Below, in pieces: positions 30,186 through 42,239 of a stretch of 64,000 nt of DNA. Made by a program: the position numbers and the translations under genes. Every line of letters begins with the position of its first letter. The stretch's first letter is position 1. Origin of the DNA: Micrasema longulum (lineage: Eukaryota > Arthropoda > Insecta > Trichoptera > Brachycentridae). The stretch is from NCBI GenBank assembly GCA_022494885.1, contig JAGVSM010003987.1:1-64000 (forward strand). Direction: 5' to 3'. The notes below the pieces were generated by a model. That model worked only from the letters and a program-made list of their open reading frames with translations. It ran no database searches and had not been told where the DNA came from.

Positions 30186-30720
30186 CTAACAAATTACAAC
30201 AGGGATGGAGAATATGTATTTTTGTAATGTATATGTTATATTTAAAATAAATAAATTGAATTGAATTGAAATAAGGGAATATGGAAGTCTAGGCATTTAC
30301 AGGGCTTATGACCTGTCATTGGCTGGTTTAAGTGGCCACTTTACAAACTGTGTAACATTCACCATTTTGCATGAACATTTTGTTTGAACATCCGTATTTC
30401 TTTCATTCTTCCATTTGTTGATTTGAGTGAAGTTAAAGAGCTGAAACCTTTATTATGGTGAAGAGATTCATCTGACTGAATTATTTCACATACTAGGCAA
30501 CGCCTGCAAACAATTTTTCAATTTTTAAACTTCTTCTTGGACCAGTTGGTTTCATTACAATATTTGAGTTTGTCCAAATGTTCGTAGACAAAATAATGGA
30601 TTTCACCCCCTCGGGAGTCATTAAGATTAACAAAACTAACTTTGTCAATCTTAATTACTCCCGAGGGGGTGAAATCCAGTCTTTTGTCTACGAACATTTG
30701 GACAAACTCAAATATTGTAA
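30186..30720 (-). repeat. Hairpin-headed repeat, reverse copy with near-perfect palindrome
   Basis: Flanked by the 10-bp duplication gttattttta (30176-30185 and 30721-30730). In reverse orientation it has the family tail (taacaaattacaacaggg), the body and the head. The head is an inverted repeat of about 80 bases per arm at about 30558-30720, joined by a short loop: tacaatatttgagtttgtcc opposite ggacaaactcaaatattgta, and caccccctcgggag opposite ctcccgagggggtg. A 55-bp stretch at about 30216-30270 ending in ttgaattgaattgaa breaks the tail and looks like a tiny LINE 3' insertion. Confidence 0.75.
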
Positions 30721-30829
30721 GTTATTTTTATTTATTTAACGGTAGGCAAACGCACTAAATAGTCTATACCATCATTATTTGTCTATAAATAAGGCCCTAC
30801 ATGTCTTTTATCATTATGGATAACGTATA

Positions 30830-31125
30830 TAGCACCATTTTTGTAATGTAATCCCTCAAGGGCGCTTTACAAAGTGATTAATAAAAACGTATTTTTTGTA
30901 TTATGGATGCCTTTTACAGCGCATCCGAGATCCTAACTAGCCAAGGGCTTTGGAACAAATTACTAATTTGGATAGCTTCCTTTTACTCTAGTGACTGGCT
31001 ATTTTTATTTTACCATTTACCACATTTAAATTGGATTGCATTTTTTTTTCGTGTTATGTATGCCTTGAATATATTTTTGCAATGTACATAAACGTATTAA
31101 ATAAATAAATTGAAATTGAAAGCTC
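30830..31125 (+). repeat. LINE 3' end with TTGAA-type tail
   Basis: The stretch ends tattaaataaataaattgaa then attgaa, the same tail as the small insert inside the 30.2-kb repeat. The upstream part has ccctcaagggcgctttac. The 62-codon frame inside is not recognisable. Confidence 0.4.
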
Positions 31126-31948
31126 TAAAAATACAACTTTTCGGGACAAATTAGTGATTTTTTATACTTAAAAAATCTGATATTTTTAAACGAGAGGCTT
31201 TAAAGTAAATTTGTGTTCTAAAATACGTTACTTCTGATATATTTGTTATTAACACGATAAAGTGTTCTTTCTTAGTTTTCATATATTTTTGATGCTCAAA
31301 ATGGAGATACATTTGTTTACCCCTAAACATCTTTATGGCACAACATAAAATGTTCTATGGGAAAACGACAGTTAATACAAAAATTTTTTTACGTAAAAGT
31401 TTTTAAGTAAAAAATAAGTGTTATTTATTAATCATAAAAATGTTTTTTGTAAGGATAACACAGTTGAATGTTTTTTTAAATAGTAAAATGTTAAAAGAGT
31501 GCCTATACACATCAACGAAAGGTTTTAATTTTCATGAATTTATTGTCATTTTTGATAAACCAATAGTAAAGCTTTTTTTTTCAGGAAATAACAAACTCTA
31601 TCTTATGACTTTTTTGTAAAAAATAAAAAAGAAGATATTTATAAGTAATACTACTTTAATTTTCATCTGTGAAACAAATTATTAAAATAAAAATTATATA
31701 TATTGTATTTTAAAAAAATAGGAGTTGTTGCTACCCGTAATAGAAGACGAAAAAATTGGTTTCGACATAGTAATTACTCAATTTCATCATATTCGGAGTT
31801 ACCATAGTTTACCTCTCTCATGCAGATATATATTATGGTACCTACTTAACAGCTAACACCGCTCTAAAAGTCGAACCCCTCCTTTTCTGTTCAAACTTGT
31901 TTGTGTGCGAATATTCTCAGGAGGCATGAGAACGCAAACACCCGAGTG
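31126..31948. other. No gene seen
   Basis: AT-rich, with poly-A and poly-T runs. Nothing can be annotated with support. Confidence 0.35.
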
Positions 31949-32756
31949 CATTGACATATTAATACATAGACATGCCCTGAACTCTTAAAAAATGATGACA
32001 CTTACTCATGACCAAACGCCAAGTCATACTCAACGTGTTAGTCGTTATTCGACCGCTAGCTCGTGACGTTTAGAATCGAAACAAAAATACCTACTTGTGT
32101 CACGAAAATGAGTAAAAACCTTACGGATAAAAATATTGTAAAAAGGATTGTGTAACTTTCATTGGTCCATGGTTCCATCCATGGGTGATTAACAAAGCTT
32201 AAAACAATGAATATTCAAATATAAATATATTTTTATGTAAACGTTAAAATTCGCCTGGCGGCGCAATTGCGAAGCTCTTCTTAGTTACAGTGATACACTG
32301 ATAGAAATTCGTTTTTAAAATATAATGAACGTTGTTAATTATCTCTGTTTATTAAGTTAGTCTTCTTTGTTTATTCTCAATGTATAAATATTTATAAAAA
32401 AAGTATATTGTTAAGTTTCCTCGGCACGGGTAACCCCAGTGATGTCACGTTATTTTTATTATTAATTATTGTTTATAATGGAAAAAATATAAATAAATAA
32501 ATAAAGAAAAGTCTTTTCGTCCCTAAAATCCAGTGAAAAGAAATGAATAGGTCGAAATTATAAGGAATTTATGAAAAGAACCTGATTAGGATCCACCAAA
32601 AACGAATGTTGATTGTTAACGTTAAAATATAAATTTTGTATGTTAACGTTAAAATATATGTAAATATAAAAATGAGTATCCTTTAATTGTTTGTAGCATT
32701 TGCATGCTCGTTGGATGCAGACCCGGTATAAATAAACAGTACTTAGTAACTATACA

Positions 32757-33095
32757 CCGCTCTAATTTTCTTGCCTCTTCTTTCACAGTTGTAGCTGCTC
32801 GATTGTGGACGCCCCTTCTTTATTTACATTTAAATCAAGATTGAAATGTCACTATCTAAAAATTCAAGTTGTTCCTTTCTTTTTCTACTTTCCTTCCCAC
32901 CTCCTCTCCTCTCTTTATACTATAGTGTCATTTTTTTAATAATTAATTTTTGATTTTAATTTTGTATAAAATTTTAAGTATTCCTTACAATATGTCCATG
33001 AACCTAATTGTAATTTTCTCAAACTGAACGGTTTGTGTAGGTAGGAAGAAATTGCTTTAAGGCAATATGCCCGCCCTTATATGTTTATAATGTAT
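32757..33095 (+). pseudogene. LINE ORF2 end nested in the TIR element
   Basis: The plus strand reads approximately TVVAARLW in one frame and APSLFTFKSRLKCHYLK in another, the C-terminal tail pattern of Jockey/CR1-like LINEs, with frameshifts. It has no start and no catalytic part. Confidence 0.5.
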
Positions 33096-33096
33096 A

Positions 33097-33285
33097 TGGC
33101 GGCCTCCACGGTGTAGTGGTCAAGACGCTTGACTCGCGCACGGAAGGTTCCGGGATCGATTCCCGGTGAGAATACAAAAATTAAAATGTGATTTTTCTCA
33201 AGCTTGGGTGCTCTGTGATGTAATTCACCACTGTAATTAGGCCTCCTGGCCTGTTGTGGTGCAAAAAAAAAAGTAAAATATGTAA
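33097..33285 (+). repeat. Family-A tRNA-derived SINE
   Basis: The head ggcggcctccacggtgtagt, then ggtcaagacgc, supplies an A box; ggttccgggatcgattcccg supplies a B box with a perfect ccggg/cccgg T-arm-like stem. The body (tgtgatttttctcaagc) and ggcctgttgtggtgc then A-rich tail match the 44.9-kb copy. There is no 3' acceptor-stem match, so it is not a tRNA gene. Confidence 0.75.
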
Positions 33286-34369
33286 AAAAAATAAATTGTA
33301 CTAGCGGACTCGACAGACGTTTTTCTGCCCAAACATTGCCTTGCCTGCTATTACCTGGTTCGGCAAACGGTTTTTCGATAAACTATATACGAAGTGACAT
33401 TTGACATTGAGTTAGACATTTCAATCTTTTCGTTTCGTCATTGTGTGATTTGCTATTGCCCAAAGCAAAATCAAGAAAAGAGTGCAATAGGTATCTCGCT
33501 ATCCTGCGCCGATTGGCTAAGGCCCGGTTGTTTGATCGTTAGTTATAGTTAAACATCTATAATAATAGTTCTAAATGGGTTGCTTCATCTATAGTAACTA
33601 ACAGTGGATATATAAAGATGTGCATATACAGTGTTAAATAATAAATAAATAACTGGGTACGTTTTCGTGTCACTACTTTTAAAAATATTTTACTCTATAG
33701 GGCATGTCTATGTACTTTATGTCAATGCCTGAATGTAACAGTTCTAGCGTACCGCAGGCGCAGTATGCGAGGGGTATGAGAATATCTGCAAAGTCTCGCT
33801 AGCGAGATTTTCTTTAAATAAAACAGTAGAAGAGTCGGTTGCCGCTACGACACGAGTAACGATCAATCACAAATGAGTATACGAGTGGAACAGAATAGTA
33901 GAACAGTAGAACGGCGTCCGCCACTCCGTCGGAAGAGCTTTCTGTAAGTACTAATAAGCTCTAAGCTCAGCGTTGAACGAAATTCACAGTATGAGCAATA
34001 CTTAATTAGTTGAACGACCGTAAGCGTGACGAATTTTCCACTTCGGAGTATCGAAATAAGTACACGTTTTCTCGAAAATATTATACAATGTTTGTGAAAT
34101 AATATGAGCGATGGATAGATAGCATACATTTAATAAAGTAACTGAGATATCTTACCTGCTAAAGCATACCAGAATCCTAGTATGTTCTTATATTTCACAT
34201 TTCGTATCCATTTGTTAGGGGGATTGTTTCAATAACACATAATATATTATACTATTATTACTATAGTATATTAGACTCCAATATTTCATATTTTTCCGAT
34301 TGACGATTCAGTCAGATCGATAGGCTAAATAGGTACTCCGCATGCATGGGTTTAAAAATCTATATTACA

Positions 34370-34945
34370 AAAACCCATGTGCTGTGCTTCTTGCCTTGAT
34401 GCCGAAAATCCCTCTGATCTGAGAGTATGTAACGGAAAATGGCAGCAATAAAAAAGAGCCCGGCTAGAAGTAGCAGGCACCGCATTCAACAGTATGAAGG
34501 CTGTTTGGAGATCGGATATTTCTTAGAGTACGATTCTATATAACGCCTGCATAGCCTCTATTCTCCTCTACAGATGCGAATCGTGGCATCTCACTAGGGC
34601 CCAAAACAGAAAAATACTGAGTTTTGAGAATAGGAGTCTTAAAATAATCTTGGTGCACGGTGGTTTGACTTTGTGATGAATTAAGAAATAAGAGAACGGA
34701 AGCGATTCGGTGACAGCTGTCATCAAGCAGAGGCGATTCGGTTGGCCGGGCCATATACTGGGGATGCCTCTTTAGAGCCTTAACCATGCTGGCCTACTTT
34801 ACAAGGCATCAAGTCCATGATTTCCTGAATATCCTCCGCCGACTGTCCGCCGGTAGTTCATACCAGTACTACACGAGAGAGCAGCTGACAGAGATTCCTG
34901 GAGGCTCTTTGTGGACACCATATGCTCCAACTAGGTTCTAAGTAG
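34370..34945 (+). pseudogene. Degenerate LINE ORF2 fragment
   Basis: Plus-strand readings with several stops and shifts: AQNRKILSFENRSLKIIL, then QRRFGWPGHILGMPL, then RAADRDSWRLFVDTICSN. The GH(V/I)LRMP type block before a C-terminal basic region is typical of LINE ORF2. The same 3' end occurs at about 18130. The copy is old. Confidence 0.6.
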
Positions 34946-35053
34946 GTTGAAAATACTTCGATTATATAATTTATTACTAATATAGTTCCGTGTGTGACAA
35001 CAGAACCAGAACCCCGGACGACTGTTTTCGACTCGACGGCTACTATTAAGTAG

Positions 35054-35262
35054 AAATCCTGAGAAAGGAAATCGAGTGGAGGTAAGTCCGCCTCGTAGCG
35101 TAGTGGGCATGTTTGCCTACCAAGCTTGAGGTCCGAGGTTTGGTTCCTGGGAGGGTAGAAAAGAAATATTGGTTTTAAAGGTGGTTCTACACTGCAATAT
35201 TTCCGGCACCTGAAGCGTAAGATTGATCACCTTAACTTCCAGGTAACAATATGATCTAGATA
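35054..35262 (+). repeat. Family-B SINE with extended head
   Basis: Before the tRNA-like part there is aatcctgagaaaggaaatcg, then agtggaggtaagtccgcctc, also present at 43.47 and 46.26 kb. Then follow gtagtgggcatgtttgcctacc, ggtttggttcctggg, and the family body (agcgtaagattgatcacctt). The usual 3' atgcaccat segment is missing. Confidence 0.65.
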
Positions 35263-37100
35263 CGATACACTTTTTTTTAAAACGTATACGGTACAATTGC
35301 CTTTTACATAACGTACAATGTGAACATATTGGTTCAATTTAAAATTTTAAAAAAACGTGTACCCAAAATAAGAAACAAAAAATTTAACCTAAAAATTGTA
35401 CAACACTTCCAACGGCACTTAAAAATTAATTATAAAAAGCAAATTAAACAGTAAATCATTTTAAAGGTACTTATATGTATAAATCTAAAGGTTTAATTAC
35501 CATTCACCATCTTTAAAAACGTTTAAAAGGTTTGTTCCAATACCCTACATTAAATATTTCCGACACGTGTGAATAACTATTGCCGAATTCGTGAAGTCTA
35601 TTTAATTCGGGATTACAAGTATACACTGTCCGTAAATTGTTGCTACAAAACTGTGGCACCCGTGCCTAGTCAATCTTCCAGGCACCCCAAAGTTTAAAGT
35701 AATAACATTTCTGGAAAATCCCATGTAGAATAAATATAGAATCAATTTAATGGGTCAATAATTTTACTTCTATTGTTAAATTTTAACAAGTTTAATATTT
35801 TTAGTAAAAAATCGTAATTCAAAAGTTCACGACTAATTCTAAGTTTAGAATTTATGTACCTTAAGAATTTTTTTGGACTCTTTCCAAAGAATTTTGATGA
35901 CAGCAACTTTGAGTATGCCACGCCCTATGCACCACCAGGTTCAGATTTTTTGGACTCTTTCTAGAGAATTTTTACGACAGCAACTTAGAGTATGCCGTGC
36001 CCTATGCACCACTGGGTTCGGATAGGGAAATCATGATCTTATTTAGAATTATAAAGCGAAATCAACGTTCAAGCATAACTATATGTAATAATTTGTTATA
36101 TTATAATTACATAAATACGTAGGTACAGTAATTAAGATAAGCAAAGAAATAAATATTTTTTTATAAATACCGAGGAATTCTGTATATCTTTAATCAAAAA
36201 AATACTTCAAGCTTAAAAATATACGCATGTTCAGATTGTAAATATCCAATCAATTATCTTGTTCATACCGACACTAGAATATAATACCTGGGCTTTTCAC
36301 GTGTTTACAATATAAATATTGACGTGTAGAAAGGAGTAACATTATTATTATTATTTATCTTTCATCTTCACGCGTCGACGTGAAATGCTTTTAGAAATCA
36401 GAGCGATACTAACGTAGGTATTGCTTCAATATTACCATAGCAAAAATAAAAGTTTCATCCCGTTCAAAAAGCACGTAGGTACATTTTATATACTTCAGCG
36501 TGTAATAAATACATTATATTAATCATATAGGCGATGTAACTAACACTTTGATGTCTGTATTTTAAAATAATACATTTCTCACAAGCTTGAGAATCTGAAT
36601 TGTCCCAGTCCCTAGCTAGTAAGAGCAAGAACAGACCGCTACCGATCATTATAATTGAGCAAAGAGACTATGCAATACATTGAATATCCTCGAAGCATAA
36701 ATTATTACAATCACGTATAGAAAATGACGAGCTGAACATCCGTCACCCGTCAAATAGTGAGTGTACTGTTGGTCACATTAAGATTACTATTTATCCTGTA
36801 ACAATAAATTGTCATACGAGTACAGAGTGTCAGGGTATTTAATTACCCTAACGGGTAAAACTATGAAATAGAACTAGATAGTTAACGTTGGAAGAGAAAT
36901 CATTACATCAGAAATTTCCTTACAAGAAAAACTAATTCGAAATCTCCAAAACCTGTTTATTTCAGTCCCCTTCGTTAATCCGCAAGAGAAAAGCGATCGT
37001 TAGCTAAAATTATTGTTAAAAGGAGCATCACACGGAAGACGCCAGACACGAAAATCGTAAAGAGAAAATAATTTTCGTCAAAAAGTTTTATCAGGAAGAA
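35263..37100. other. No gene seen; one short tandem duplication
   Basis: Mostly AT-rich. At about 35873-36013 two copies of a 77-bp unit lie head to tail, each ending with a SINE-like cgccctatgcaccac or its variant. The rest shows nothing that can be supported. Confidence 0.4.
35873..36013 (+). repeat. 77-bp tandem duplication
   Basis: Unit 1 begins ttggactctttccaaagaat (35873) and unit 2 begins ttggactctttctagagaat (35950). Both contain gacagcaact, gagtatgcc and ccctatgcaccac. The last motif is the 3' block of the family-B SINE, so the duplication probably arose within or next to an old SINE. Confidence 0.65.
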
Positions 37101-37129
37101 TTTAGCTTTCTACAAAGGAGAATTTCGAA

Positions 37130-37249
37130 ATGAGCACATCCGGTAAGCGGGAAAAGGAGGTTCGCTTCAACGAGGAAATAAGTTTGCGAAATACCTTAAA
37201 GAATGACGCTACATGCTGTATAACACATATATTGCAAATATTTTACTAA
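37130..37249 (+). CDS. Possible small ORF or first exon, weak
   Basis: An ATG at 37130 opens MSTSGKREKEVRFNEEISLR, then NTLKNDATCCITHILQIFY and a stop (about 39 codons). A good donor-like GTAAGC lies only 14 bases inside it (ACATCCG/GTAAGC), so it might instead be a very short first coding exon. The region just upstream is richer in G and C than its surroundings. I recognise no family and found no partner exon; it may be chance. Confidence 0.15.
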   Translation: MSTSGKREKEVRFNEEISLRNTLKNDATCCITHILQIFY

Positions 37250-39520
37250 ATCAAGAGATTGATTTCATATTAGATTCGAATTTATTCACACAAATATTCG
37301 CAAAAAATATGTTAGCTTGTGTAATCATCGCCGAACCTAAATTAAATTTGGATACAAACGTACTTAAACGTAAAACAATATTTGTATAAGCTTCTTTCAT
37401 GACCGTTGAGTTCATCGATATAACGACCGGATGGAAAACAGGTTCGCTGAAAATGTAAATGAAAATTAGATCCAATATTAAATGCATTTCCTTCGCAAAG
37501 TAGATAACGAGGATGGCAACCAGTTACCAGTACAGATGAACTTCCGAGTACTAAGACCGCACCACTTATCGCGAAATAACATGGCGCAGAAGACAAGTAC
37601 ACGAGGTAATTTCGCGAATTGCTTATCGCACCTGCTTACCAGTTTGCTACTGTACTAAATACTATACCAAACACTAATCCGGGCGTTAATTTGAAACAAT
37701 AACGAATACATTTTGCACTCAAGTGCCAATTATCGTACTTTGTAAAAAATACAAATCGATATAAGAAACATCGCATTATTATAATGCTGAAAAAAAATCA
37801 ACAATCATGGTCGTGTAAATAACATTAATGTACGTTTATGAACGTTAGTTAAATAGTTTTAAATACGGGCGAATTTGAGGTTTGATGTTAAGTATTGATT
37901 TATTGAATTCAAGAAATAAAAGAAGCAATATCAGAAACGCCAGGAAAATAAAAAAATCAATACTATCAAAGACGTGAAGTGTTTAACACTAGATTATCCG
38001 CGCATAAATGTTTACCTCAATGCTCGCGTGCCCTACTATACTAGGCCTAAATAATATACGATTTTTTATTGTTGCGGGTATTTTTTTAAATAAAAAAAAA
38101 TACACTTATCATAAAATATTATCAATTTAAAAATAAATCACACGGTATTTTTGGATTTGAAATCTTAAAAATAAAATTACAAATACAAACGTAGGAATCA
38201 TGTTTCATAACTTGAGTACATATTACAGCCCGTACATACCCATTTCCCACATGTTTTATACCATTTTTTTGTAGACCAATAAAATGTTTTGTAAGTTCTT
38301 CGCCATTTTGTTTAACTAAAATGAAAATTAAATATGGAACCAACCAAAAACTATACAAGATACTATACGTATAATTCAATCTTTTTGTTAATAGTAGTAT
38401 GAAAAACAACCTAGCAAAAGAAAAATCGATCACCCACTCTAAACAAAATTATAACTTCAATGCTTGCGTGGAATTCTATGGTGATCCCTACGATTTAACA
38501 CTCCAAATTTAATACTCGTGCGCTGAGCTGACACTGATTCTTAAAGTACATCTGTCCTCGAAGAATACACGGACGCTTAACTCACAAATGCCTATAGGAA
38601 ATAAAATATGGATAAAAGTGTCACCCTGGATAACTATAGTAGTCCACGCGGGTACGCCAGTGTTAAAAGTCTCCAATATTAGATTTTAAGAGTGATATAT
38701 ATTTTAATAATGGCTTATGTAATAAAATTTACGTTTTAATTCGTTAAAAGCTAGTTCGCAACCTATCGTCAAATATGCATACACATAATATTTTAAAGGA
38801 TTATAACGAGCGACGTAAACTTCCTGAATAATTTTCATGAACCCTGAAATCATTCGGTGTTTATCTCGATACCATTTTCAGCCCTTCAATTATTTTAGGC
38901 CGATAAAATTTATATTGACGGGTTACAAGATAAAATCAATGTTTGTATAGCAGAGACAGTGGGGGACATAGGGGTAGTGGGATGACGAGGGATCGGAGTG
39001 GATATCTACGGCTATTATTCTGTTCCAATTAGGGATGTGCAGAACATTCGGTAACTATTTGGTACTCGGCATATTTTAGTATGTTCTTATTCGACCGAAT
39101 ATGTACACATTGTACACGCTACACCAGTGTTTCCGACCGCCGACACGCCACGCCGGTACCGGTCCGTTGAGATTTTCTGCAGATTTGCAGAAATACTTGC
39201 CCATTTTAACATTTCTGTACTAAAAAAGCGTCATTTGTTATTTCTATACCTGTTATAATATAATATTGAAAACTAATAAACAAAATAACACATAAATAAA
39301 AGATTCTATAACCACGTTACTGGTCTGCAGGCTTAAAAAGATTGGGTAATGCTGCGCTACACAATGTACCTTTATGTATTATTTATTAATTTATTTTACA
39401 GAAACCAACAGTCAACAATGATATAATAACATAAAAAGATACGGTTGAAAGACAGACCAGCGAAGTTATACCCCATTTGTTTTGGAAATGGTTATAGTGA
39501 ATTAATAATCATAATCGGAT
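37250..39520. other. No gene seen
   Basis: AT-rich sequence with scattered chance frames on both strands. No conserved domain, LINE frame or SINE head was found here. Confidence 0.35.
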
Positions 39521-39523
39521 TGT

Positions 39524-39690
39524 GACCCGTGGCTAGTGTTGCGGATTCACGGATCAGAGGTCCGAGGTTCGAACCCCATTCTACCCCAACTTGATTTCCA
39601 TTTTCTGATAGTGAGTTATTTATAACTCGTTGAAAATGGCCACCAAAATTTAAATATTTGGGTAAATGATAAAAACCTTAATATTTCTTT
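39524..39690 (+). repeat. Family-C tRNA-derived SINE, best copy
   Basis: It reads gtgacccgtggctagtgttg, then gaggttcgaaccccattct (intact B box), ttccattttctgatagtgag, tataactcgttgaaaatggc and aaatatttgggtaaatgata. This is the reference for the other family-C copies. Confidence 0.75.
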
Positions 39691-39849
39691 CTTTGTTTAA
39701 AAATAAATAAATATATATTTAAATAATTATGTATGCATTAATACTTAAATAAATAAATTGATTAATATTTTAAAATATTTTTTTATAAATTTAGATTATA
39801 TAAATAATCACTTAATCACTATAAAGACTTCAAAAATATCAATACCCTT

Positions 39850-40470
39850 AAAACTCTCTTCTGTCCCTAGTTCGCCCGCACCTTGAGTATACCTCTCTCA
39901 TCAGGTCTCCGTATTCTGATGTTCACATCAAAAATATTGAATCAGTTTAACATCGATTTTTAAGAAAGATAGGCTGGAAGTTGGGCTTATCCAGAGACCA
40001 ATATATGTACAAGTTAGAAACTAGCTTAAATGTATCTTCTCTTCAAGACCGTCGAAATAAATCCGACCTTCTAGTCCTATTTAAAATTCTCAACTCACTC
40101 TTTGATGCGCCTGAACTACTGAGCTCAATAAAATGAAATATCCCTACTAGAAACCTAAGACAAAACTTACTCGTTTACACCGATAACCATAGAACTAACT
40201 ATGGTTTTCATTCCCCTATGCCCAGAATTCTTAGGTCTGCCAACAAACATACCAGTCTTGATTTCTTTGATAACAAGTTATCTTCTTTCATATGATCTCT
40301 GAATCAAATTTAATTATAACACCTCTCTCCCGCTTCCACGGGAGTGGTGGGAACCTAGTCTAATATATACCATCACGTCTTTCTACTTTTCTTTATACTA
40401 ATTTTCCATGTATAAATATGTTCTTAAAAATGCCCATTGGGCGTATATATAAATAAATACATACATATAA
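39850..40470 (+). pseudogene. LINE ORF2 C-terminal fragment and 3' end
   Basis: One plus-strand frame reads SDVHIKNIESV, then HRFLRKIGWKLGLSRDQY, LETSLNVSSLQDRRNKSDLL, VLFKILNSLFDAPELLSSIK and NYGFHSPMPRILRSANK, with a stop before and a few after. This is the CR1/L2-like C-terminal region. It ends tgcccattgggcgtatatat then aaataaataca, the same 3' motif as near 23430. Confidence 0.7.
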
Positions 40471-41610
40471 ATAATCACTTAAACCATGATTGATTTATAT
40501 AATTGAGGATCGATTTCTATACTAAATACGAATAAATAAATATTTTATTGTTATTTTTACTCGGTATATTTTTGTTGCAATGAGAAAGTTCAGTGCTACG
40601 GGAAATTGAGTATAAAAAAATATTTCTTTCACGCGGTAAAAAATAGAGTATTTAATTGTACTGCGATGTTTCTCGAAAATGTATGCAAAAATTAATAAAA
40701 ATGGTTTTGATAAAAATGAACTATTGTGAAACGTCGCAATGAACAATAATCGATCATGTTATGTGTGTGATAATAGATTTGCGTTTTTTTTCCCAACATT
40801 TAGTGTATTTTGACAGCTACGGGGTTCTACTTTCAAATGGCAGAAAAACTCACCGACGACAACCCGTGTAATTTCAAAATTACAAAACTTTTAATTAAAA
40901 AATCAATGCGATAATAATACGATATATAAAAATGTTAAATTTAAAAAAAAAACTTAGTTTGATAGTCTACTAACAAATAACATTTTTTAAGAAAACCACC
41001 GAACTTCATCGCTGAACTAAATATAAGACTAGCGTTATTGATAAATCTTTATAATGAAAGAGGGTTTAATCAAATAAATGTTTGTTTTTTGCACATTCAC
41101 AAAGGAAAAAGTTAAAAGTAGAATATAGTAGTCTAAGTGACTTCAACGATAAATCAAATAGAAATCCGGACTTACAACGTAAAACAATATAAAAATATTT
41201 TAAGTTAGCACAAATAATCGGTGTGCCCTATGCACCACTAGCTGCGGAAAATGAATAATCAACTAATAATAATAATTGAAGAAAAGTGCATTTGCATTTA
41301 GGCGGAAAATTTAAATCTGAAAAACAAATAATTCATCTGAAAATAATACACCAGCAAGCGAACAGCCGAAAGAAGTTTGTTATTTGGTTAAATCCATATT
41401 CCGGTACAGGCCTAAAGCAACCCGTTACTTTATATTCGGGCGAAACTATCCTACCTTTCTCACTATTACTATATTACCGATACACCTGAATTAGGGATGT
41501 TCCCAATGTTCACATGTGTATGTGTACGAAACGCAATATTACTTTATGTCAACTTATATTTACATAATTATTCGAATGCATATGAATATAAAACAAGATA
41601 CAAAACATTT
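40471..41610. other. No gene seen
   Basis: AT-rich. A SINE-type scrap (gtgccctatgcaccact) is at about 41222. The 67-codon frame near 41286 has no recognisable features. Confidence 0.35.
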
Positions 41611-41617
41611 TTAGAAT

Positions 41618-41700
41618 AACCAAATGTCTGTAGACAAAGTCTGTCATAAGCCCTGTGAACGCATGGATTTTCATATTATCTTCATAAAATAATAAAATTT
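41618..41700 (+). repeat. Hairpin-family repeat scrap
   Basis: It contains aaatgtctgtagacaaag, then gtcataagccctgtgaacgc and tggattttcatattatctt. This is a head joined to a tail as in the 28.1-kb copy, but more decayed. A reverse-oriented tail (attacaacagagacggaaaa) lies at about 42066. Confidence 0.45.
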
Positions 41701-42239
41701 ACGCAATTATGCCATACATACAAAACCAGAGAAAAAATGATAAGATTATTAATGAAGAGAAAAACAAAGTCTCAATATTCTTTGTACAAGGGTTTAAAAT
41801 TGTACTTACCTAAATAAATAAAAGTAAGGGAAAGCCTCAAAATATTTAAAAGCAATTAAAAAAAAATATGCTCTAGATAAATTTTGATATAAAATTAATG
41901 TAATGTTTAATTGATACTAGTATATTAGTTCCCGAGATGTCATATTATCAAATTGAATTTTATTAAAATAGCATAAAAAAAATTAAAAGAAAACAAAAAT
42001 TGAAATAAATATATTTTAAACGATCATCACGTCCAGAAAGATATTATTTTATTGATACATAAATATTACAACAGAGACGGAAAACATGTTTGAGAAGAGA
42101 ATATGAAAGGCTATGCATTAACGGGACTTACGACAGTTTTTATCTAGATAATAATATTAGTAATAAGTACAAGAAACTGAACAAAAAGAACAAAACTTTG
42201 TAGCAAAGAAAAACAAGGGCTATAAAATAATTGTATACA

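Larger units (their letters stand above)
31949..33727. mobile_element. TIR element, copy 1, opened by later insertions
   Basis: The left end gcattgacatattaatacat then agacatgccct (31949-31977) is inverted at the right end, agggcatgtctatgtacttt then atgtcaatg (33699-33727). The inner parts (cgtgacgtttagaatcgaaa; gcgcaattgcgaagctcttc; aaatccagtgaaaagaaatg; gcatgctcgttggatgcag) recur in the same order at 47.3-48.9 kb. Two stretches are extra relative to that copy: about 32335-32515, an A-rich LINE-like end, and about 32760-33645, holding a LINE end and a SINE. No transposase frame was seen, so it is probably non-autonomous. Confidence 0.65.

Noticed and set aside
33097..33172. tRNA gene
   Set aside because: A and B boxes and a T-arm-like stem are present, but the acceptor stem does not pair and a non-tRNA body follows that recurs elsewhere. 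It is a SINE head.
39020..39130. Short palindromic element around gaacattcggtaac / cgaccgaatatg
   Set aside because: Inverted matches are short and interrupted and no boundaries or duplications could be set.
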